Below, piece by piece: positions 6,204-6,418 of a stretch of DNA of 6,418 bases. The notes below the pieces were generated by a model. The model did not search any database. It saw only the letters and a program-made list of their open reading frames with translations, and was not told where the DNA came from. A program made the position numbers and the translations under genes. This DNA is from Pseudomonadota bacterium. Its GTDB lineage: Bacteria > Pseudomonadota > Gammaproteobacteria > Xanthomonadales > Xanthomonadaceae. The DNA is taken from the NCBI GenBank assembly GCA_023444765.1, contig JAEXLY010000257.1, positions 1-6,418 of the forward strand, given 5' to 3'. Numbering within the stretch: position 1 is the stretch's first letter; every line of letters begins with the position of its first letter.

Positions 6204-6240
6204 ACCGCGCTGACTCCCTCGCCCGCTTGCGGGGTTGGGG
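6204..6240 (+). repeat. GC-rich intergenic repeat, copy 1 (degenerate)
   Basis: It begins ACCGCGCTGACTCCCTC, identical to the copy starting at 6377. It then continues GCCCGCTTGCGGGGTTGGGG, where the other copy has a full perfect stem. It belongs to the 'ctccctcccccgc...gcgggggagggttgggg' repeats common between genes in Xanthomonadaceae (general knowledge). Confidence 0.75.
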
Positions 6241-6245
6241 TGGAG

Positions 6246-6288
6246 GCAGCAGGTCGCCTGCTGCTTCAACGCGCGCCTTCGGCACGCG
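6246..6288. repeat. Two adjacent hairpins within the repeat array
   Basis: GCAGCAGG-TCG-CCTGCTGC (6246-6264) is a perfect 8-bp stem with a 3-base loop. GCGCGCC-TTC-GGCACGC (6271-6287) follows with one mismatch. Both sit between the two outer copies of the repeat and are probably parts of the same composite element. No T-run follows either hairpin. Confidence 0.6.
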
Positions 6289-6300
6289 CCCCCATCCCGG

Positions 6301-6324
6301 CCTTCCCCCGCAGGCGGGGGAAGG
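6301..6324. repeat. Perfect 11-bp palindrome within the repeat array
   Basis: CCTTCCCCCGC and GCGGGGGAAGG (6301-6311 and 6314-6324) are exact reverse complements around AG. The core CCCCCGC/GCGGGGG is shared with the copy at 6389-6412, so it is a related unit of the same family. It was probably inserted in the opposite orientation, since the bases before it read CCCCATCCC, the reverse of the GGGTTGGGG tail. Confidence 0.7.
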
Positions 6325-6376
6325 GGCAGGTGCTGCGGGCGCACGCCCCACGATCGAAGCCGCGCCAGCTATCCCG

Positions 6377-6418
6377 ACCGCGCTGACTCCCTCCCCCGCT
6401 CGCGGGGGAGGGTTGGGG
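6377..6418 (+). repeat. GC-rich intergenic repeat, copy 2 (cut by window end)
   Basis: After the shared ACCGCGCTGACTCCCTC it forms CCCTCCCCCGC-TC-GCGGGGGAGGG (6389-6412), a perfect 11-bp stem, and ends GTTGGGG at the window edge. It is a direct repeat of 6204-6240, spaced 173 bases apart. Confidence 0.8.

Noticed and set aside
6204..6418. CRISPR array
   Set aside because: The repeats are few, irregularly spaced, palindromic in different ways and not separated by uniform spacers.

Overview
The window is very GC-rich and gene-dense. It most resembles a chromosome of the Lysobacter/Luteimonas/Xanthomonas group (Xanthomonadaceae, Gammaproteobacteria). That is an inference from three things: the base composition, the protein families, and the intergenic palindromes of the 'cgtcatccccgcg...' and 'ctccctcccccgc...' types, which are widespread in this group. 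I see no phage, transposase, CRISPR, tRNA or rRNA genes.

Layout, left to right. (1) 1-180, minus: the N-terminal 60 codons of a small Ala/Asp-rich lipoprotein that runs off the left edge. It has its own likely promoter (235-262) and a perfect inverted repeat in its leader (211-226). (2) 311-1483, minus: a complete 390-residue acetyl-CoA acetyltransferase (biosynthetic/ACAT1-type thiolase) with a plausible promoter at 1517-1546. (3) 1632-4493, plus, divergent from the thiolase: a complete 953-residue autotransporter. It has a lipoprotein signal, a Gly/Pro-rich tether, a subtilisin (S8) protease domain with intact triad, an autotransporter-associated strand repeat and a C-terminal beta-barrel. 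(4) 4494-4966: 473 bases without a gene, holding an inverted pair of REP-like palindromes plus decayed copies. (5) 4967-6124, minus, convergent with the autotransporter: a complete 385-residue isovaleryl-CoA dehydrogenase (liuA/ivd type) with a perfect TGTGAA-N5-TTCACA inverted repeat immediately next to its ribosome binding site. (6) 6125-6418: its upstream region, which from about 6204 is an array of GC-rich hairpin repeats.

The two metabolic enzymes fit one pathway. Isovaleryl-CoA dehydrogenase is the first committed acyl-CoA step of leucine breakdown. An ACAT1-type thiolase cleaves the acetoacetyl-CoA that pathway can yield, and the 2-methylacetoacetyl-CoA of isoleucine breakdown. They are not an operon here: the autotransporter and a repeat block lie between them. 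The surface protease has no visible functional link to them, although releasing amino acids from proteins outside the cell would be compatible with such catabolism.

I did not find a clearly new system. The most interesting items are the lipid-anchored subtilisin autotransporter, the operator-like palindrome at liuA, the palindrome in the lipoprotein leader, and the intergenic palindrome arrays.
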